50,674 nucleotides of DNA from positions 287,306 through 337,979 of the forward strand of contig MNCI01009104.1 in the NCBI GenBank assembly GCA_015680685.1, read 5' to 3'. The position numbers and the translations under genes were made by a program. The notes beneath the pieces are model-generated. The model ran no database searches and was not told the origin of the DNA. It worked only from the letters and a program-made list of their open reading frames with translations. The stretch comes from Gnetum montanum (Eukaryota; Streptophyta; Gnetopsida; Gnetales; Gnetaceae). Below, piece by piece: positions 46,468-50,674 of this stretch (position 1 is the stretch's first letter; the number at the start of each line of letters is the position of its first letter).

Positions 46468-46865
46468 TCACCCATTATCACTATATGTGATGCATGGAAC
46501 ACACTTCTTCTCTAGCCTTCCAAGTCCATTTTCCTTGGAGATTTCCAAAGAGAGGTCCCTTATGCCCATCCACACATCAACTGTGCTTAACCATGCCCTT
46601 CCCATAATGGTGGGGAAATCACCTTTGTAGTTTTCTACCTTGATCACCAAAAAATTAGTAGGATATGACCACCCACTAACTGTGATTACAAGATCCTCCC
46701 CTAGTCCTAAAGGAATAGTGATTGATTGATCTGCCAATTCTAAATGAATGTTGCACTTCTTAAGAGGCGGTAGGTTCAAAGCTTTGTACATATCATGGAA
46801 GATGAGATTAACATCAGAACCAAAATCAAGAAGGGCCTTACATGGCTCATGTCTTGTGATCTGTA
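46468..46865 (-). pseudogene. Gypsy aspartic protease remnant
   Basis: Minus strand: EPCKALLDFGSDVNLI (about 46850-46800), where the family has LLDLGASVNL, then LELADQSITIPLGLGEDLVI and FPTIMGRAWLSTVDV. The catalytic Asp is kept but its neighbours are changed. Confidence 0.85.
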
Positions 46866-47739
46866 AAAAAATGAGTGGACTTCCTAGGTTAGATCTTTTC
46901 GTGGGAAGATTACTAGCCTTGATCTAATTAGAAACAACATGAGTTAACATCATAGTTTAGATTTGAGGTAGCATTTGGTTTGAAGGACGCTTAGATGTGT
47001 TTGATGTAGAGGATGAGGGTGTTGGAGATATAGGGCAACTAACTGTATTAGGTTATGAAGGTTTGGGAAGATTTTTGGATCAAAAAAATGGTTGTTTCTT
47101 AGATTGATTGTTTGAACCACTCGGCTGGAAAGCCGCTTATGAATGTATAACCCTTGTAGCATTTCGTTGCTACGGTTGTGGAGGAATTTCACCCTGCATG
47201 GATAGAATATGAGGTAATTGGGTTGAGGGTGGAGGGATGTGTGTAGATGGATGAGGAGGGTGGTATGGGTATGGGTGTTCCCATCAAGTAGATGGTGAAT
47301 GAGTGCGATGGACTCTGGAGGGTAATAGCAATGTTGAAATGAGGCATGGCTTGCAGAACTTCTTAGAGAAATGGGTTGCTAAACATAGTACCCATATGGA
47401 TTTGGTTTCCTATAAGGGTACTATTGTCTTAGTGGTGGCATTCCCCATGATTGTGGTTGGTGCCACTATTGATATTGTTCATATGATTGTGGTGGAGCTC
47501 CACTTGGGTAGTAAGCTTGTTATTGTTGGTGGAACTACCTTGGATTGCCTTAAGGATAAGGTAATTGTTTAGGTGCTTGCCTCTATTCTAGTCAAGGATT
47601 TAACATATACATTCCAAACTCTTATAAGTATGACACCATAGGGAAACATCCCTAAGGATGTTCATACTAACATATGTCACAACCAACATCATCATCAAAG
47701 TTTGTCTCAACAACTTCTTCTACTATAGCAGCTTTTCCC

Positions 47740-48720
47740 TTACCTCTCTAGTAGGCACATTCAGCTTCTTTCCACCTCATGCGGTTATGATCACTATTGT
47801 GCTCTTTGGATTTTTTAGCAATCTTCATAGTGGTTTGGAATTTTTCATCCAAACAGTCCCACGATTTATCAACCTTTACCAAAATATCAAATACAGATTT
47901 TTGTATGGGCAAGGTTTTCCTGTTCACGACTTTGTTAAGTGGTGACTCCTCCTTATCACAAAATTGAACCTTTCTTTTTTTGATGGAAGGATTTCTATTA
48001 TATTCTTTTGCACTTTTTCTTCTTTGCAACTCACCTTCTTCTTTTGTAACCTATTCTATCAGCCTTTGTATCTAATAAGCTCTTAATTTGCATAATCTCC
48101 CTTGGGCATAAACCCCAAGAGTTTTTTTGGTTTTTGCTCTGAGCCCATCTATGATGTGGTGAAGTTGTTCCCTTTGAGAATAACCATGGCTAGGGCATTG
48201 ATGTAAGAGAGAGTAGTATCTGCCCATGGCGACATCCAAGGGTTCATGTGTTCCCTATTTCTAACCTTGGATTTTCCTTCTTAGGTTGGATACTCTGGAG
48301 TACGTTTGGTATTTATCATTGAATAGTTCAAGTATTGTACTCTATTTGCAAAGGGATTTTGACTCTAAGGATTGATACCAGCTTTCAGCCTCTTTGATGA
48401 GTGTCCTGGGGAATAGCTTGAGTTTCTATTCATCATTTTCAATGTTCTGTAAGCCACAGGCATTATGGAAAGCTTGTAGATGTGTTTGTGGATCAGAGTT
48501 ATATCCCCCCTCAAATCTTAGGATATTATTCATGTCTAAGTGCTTGATCTGAATGTCTTTCACATGCCTAGTTGGGATCTTTACTACCTCTACAATGTTA
48601 AGCATGCTTCGAGTTGCTCGTAGAGGTTCATCATCATTATGATTTCATTTTTGTTGATGATGTCGTCTATTACCCCTACATTCTTGGCAGGGTCTACGAT
48701 TATTGTTGTCCTACTGATGA
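47740..48720 (-). pseudogene. Gypsy gag remnant
   Basis: The retrotransposon gag pattern lies near 48560-48390: ILRFEGGYNSDPQTHLQAFH, then KLKLFPRTLIKEAESWYQS. Around it are Arg- and Ser-rich stretches (upstream SSSSSSSDSKHSSSS at about 48825-48760) and a basic tail in 48029-47748. Several stops and frame changes. Confidence 0.8.
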
Positions 48721-49549
48721 CCTTCATCATGATTATTTCTATGGTGGATTTAATTAAAACCAACAGATGAAGAGGAATGTTTGGAATCAGATGAAGAGGA
48801 TGAAGAGGAAGGTGGACCACCACCACCATTGTGATGTCTGCCACCACCTCTTCTCTCATTATGACCATCATCCTTAGATCCATTAGCATCATGATGTTTG
48901 CCCAAGTTTCTACCTTGACTATCACTTTTTGTTGAACCTAATTTATTAATATTGGATTGTAGGTTCAAGGCCACACCCTCATCTTCAATAATATGGGGTG
49001 GAGAATCTTCATGTTGAGAACTCCTAGATGGAGGATCCTTATTGTCAGTTTGATTTAACAGGAATAAGAGATTAGTGAAGTGTTTCCCCTTTCACATTCA
49101 TAGTTCTTCTCTTGGTTTTGATCTCGCTTGCATTGTGTTTTAGTAGGATGATAGTCCTAAGTATCATAACCATTCATAATGTATTCCTCTTGAAGATACA
49201 AGATGCCTAACTTCTTAAGGGTTTGAAATAGCATCTCGGGCACAGATTGATTAGGGGGCATTACCATGGTGCCCTCCATGTCACACCATTATAGCTGCTC
49301 ATCTTGGTGTAGGATGAAGGTGAAGTTTGGTACATACTCATCAAGATGAGTATATACCACTTTGCACTCTTGTGGGACCAACAATTTTAACAACTTCACA
49401 CCTATGAGAAGAAGACATTTTTCAACAAACAAAATAATTAGTGTGCTTTTGTAATTATATGTTATGTGAGAGTAATGTTGACCTTAAGTTCATCCAATGA
49501 TATTAATAATGTTCACTAATCCTAGATAGTGCATGTTTTAACAAATGGA

Positions 49550-49569
49550 GTCCTTGGAAATGGTGCCAA
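49550..49569 (-). promoter_or_regulatory. Gypsy primer-binding site, tRNA-Asp type, decayed
   Basis: Directly inside LTR1 the minus strand reads TTGGCACCATTTCCAAGGAC. The Athila/Tat PBS is TGGCGCCGTTGCCGGGGA. Most differences are G to A, one G to T, which fits decay of methylated cytosines on the other strand. Confidence 0.7.
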
Positions 49570-50319
49570 TGATGAACAGTGAAGGTACCCCTACGCTGAA
49601 CCATACGAATCATGAAAAATTCATGTACAATCCAGTTGAATTCCATGAACTCTCTAGTTTTTGGTGTACTAGTTTTATAGGAAGTGAATCTTGTCCTAAG
49701 GTCATTCATTATCTTCCCAATTATACTTGTGAAGTTCAAAGGTGTGGTTAAGTGTAATCAAGGCATATGATTTTTATGATTTTATGTTTTATGATTTTGA
49801 TGCTTAAAGAGAAAGATAAAGTAATTTAATGACTAATTTGATTTAACTAAATAATTGGTCTCTAGCTAGTCTTAACATAAACATCTGGTCCCACTTTCCA
49901 TACATGTCTTGAACCCATGTATCCACTATTGGGTTACCAAGCACTACATTACTAGGTGCCCCAAGCAATAACACTACTAGGATTACTAAGCGAATATGTG
50001 TTATGATTAAAGTATTCGTACTTATGTATTTAATCTATCTAGCTTATCTCACTTACTTAGCTTAATTACTAAAAAAATATGAAATAAATAATTGAAAGCA
50101 TTAAATGCATGAGTTAATATTTCGACTATCCAGAATGTTGCAAGGTGTATCAAGAAGCTCATCTTTATTATCGTACACACTGTCGTGCTTAAGTAGAACA
50201 ATACTCAAATAGATATTCGTGCACTTAATGACTCCTGCTGTGGGCACTTGGGAAAATATTCTAACTTTCAAATGTAAAAACTACAAGAGTTTGGCTACCA
50301 CTATGAATTGGATCCCCGT
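49570..50319 (-). repeat. LTR1 (5' LTR, U3 end missing)
   Basis: Plus-strand reading starts TGATGAACAGTGAAGGTACC and runs parallel to LTR3 to about 50318 (GAATTGGATCCCC). There the homology stops, before the TATA region, at the junction with a plus-strand LTR. Confidence 0.85.
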
Positions 50320-50674
50320 TGATGAGATGCAACATGCACTGTGCCACGATATCGCATCCCATGCGATATCGCGTATGCGATATCACGTCTTCCCCTACGA
50401 TATCGCGTACGCGATATCGCGGTCTACCGCCATATCTATAAATAAGACGAACCCAAGTTGTGTACGGCAATAAAGACAAACTTGATTGGATAAACCTTGC
50501 AGTACATGGTTTTATTATTGTTTATTTACTGCTTTCCTAGTGCGCACAAGTACGACTTGATTACGAGCGTCTACGGACGTGTACGGCTAGTCAAGGAATC
50601 GGCTGCTTGTCGCAACGCATGAGTACGACTTGATTACGAGCATTGGCTGCTTGGTAACCCAGTAGCGTATTCCA
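50320..50674 (+). mobile_element. LTR5, plus orientation, partial
   Basis: Begins TGATGAGATGC, like the U3 start of LTR3 on its own strand (TGATGAGCATC). The U3 is packed with GATATCGC palindromes (50347-50421), followed by TATAAATAAG at 50437-50446 and AATAAA at 50469-50474. Later it shares ACGG(T/C)...TCAAGGAATCGG and GTCGCA with the left-edge LTR (10-46), in the same orientation. Confidence 0.7.
50348..50419. repeat. GATATCGC inverted-repeat cluster
   Basis: An inverted repeat GATATCGCAT / ATGCGATATC with a 3-base spacer lies at 50348-50370. A perfect 22-bp palindrome lies at 50398-50419, centred on CGCGTACGCG. The whole is strongly CpG-rich in an AT-rich setting. Confidence 0.9.

Larger units (their letters stand above)
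32511..50319 (-). mobile_element. Ty3/gypsy (Athila/Tat-like) LTR complex with two ORF3 units
   Basis: Minus-strand head-to-tail series: LTR1 (50319-49570), PBS, gag, protease, RT, RNase H, integrase, PPT and LTR2 (42398 to about 41680), ORF3-A (40953-38102), PPT and LTR3 (37866-36922), ORF3-B (36397-33628), PPT and LTR4 (33425-32511). RT before integrase places it in Ty3/gypsy. The PBS resembles the tRNA-Asp type used by Athila/Tat. Each 3'-side LTR is preceded by CATGGGGG. Either three elements share LTRs by recombination, or a pol plus ORF3 element is interrupted by LTR2 and joined to a second, pol-less one. All coding parts are broken. Confidence 0.85.

Noticed and set aside
47303-47572. 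Plus-strand 89-codon frame
   Set aside because: Lies antisense within the gag-protease interval of the minus-strand gypsy element; no family match.
50345-50424. CRISPR array or replication-origin iterons
   Set aside because: Repeats are palindromes of unequal spacing inside a plant LTR U3, with no unique spacers.

Overview
The window reads as nuclear DNA of a land plant with a large, repeat-rich genome. Three host genes have short plant-type exons with GT/AG introns, and their encoded families occur in plants (SIN3-complex SAP30-like, membrane-anchored dual-specificity phosphatase, R3HCC1L-like). They sit between degenerate Copia, Ty3/gypsy, LINE, SINE and Helitron sequences. Heavy decay of the elements fits a gymnosperm, but I cannot fix the lineage from sequence alone.

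Layout. (1) 1-5.0 kb: the end of a plus-strand LTR truncates a degenerate minus-strand Helitron Rep region (333 to about 2.4 kb). AT-rich DNA and a 115-bp tandem repeat follow. (2) 5.0-10.2 kb: a minus-strand Ty1/copia element with PBS, PPT, LTRs and recognisable gag, protease, integrase, RT and RNase H; its protease and integrase catalytic residues are lost. (3) 12.4-29.2 kb: a genic island of three minus-strand genes in head-to-tail order. These are a 6-exon SAP30-like gene (227 aa), a 2-exon phosphatase gene (237 aa) whose single intron splits the catalytic loop, and a 6-exon R3HCC1L-like gene (355 aa). I rebuilt all three by joining exons whose phases and splice sites agree. (4) 29.9-32.3 kb: a 378-codon LINE fragment flanked by three copies of one tRNA-derived SINE family. 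(5) 32.5-50.3 kb: a minus-strand head-to-tail complex of related LTRs, LTR1 - gag/pol - LTR2 - ORF3-A - LTR3 - ORF3-B - LTR4. Its gag/pol is Ty3/gypsy of Athila/Tat type, with a decayed tRNA-Asp-like PBS. The right edge starts another LTR in the opposite orientation.

The most unusual item is the pair of about 920-950-codon ORF3 units. They share a MAPK start, an N-terminal domain resembling the 'putative plant transposon protein' family and an EPPLPGT end. At least one lies between two LTRs with no pol, which suggests a non-autonomous LTR family mobilised by the neighbouring gypsy element.

The three host genes have no evident common pathway. One is a chromatin co-repressor subunit, one a membrane phosphatase of unknown substrate, and one an RRM-like protein related to R3HCC1/R3HCC1L.
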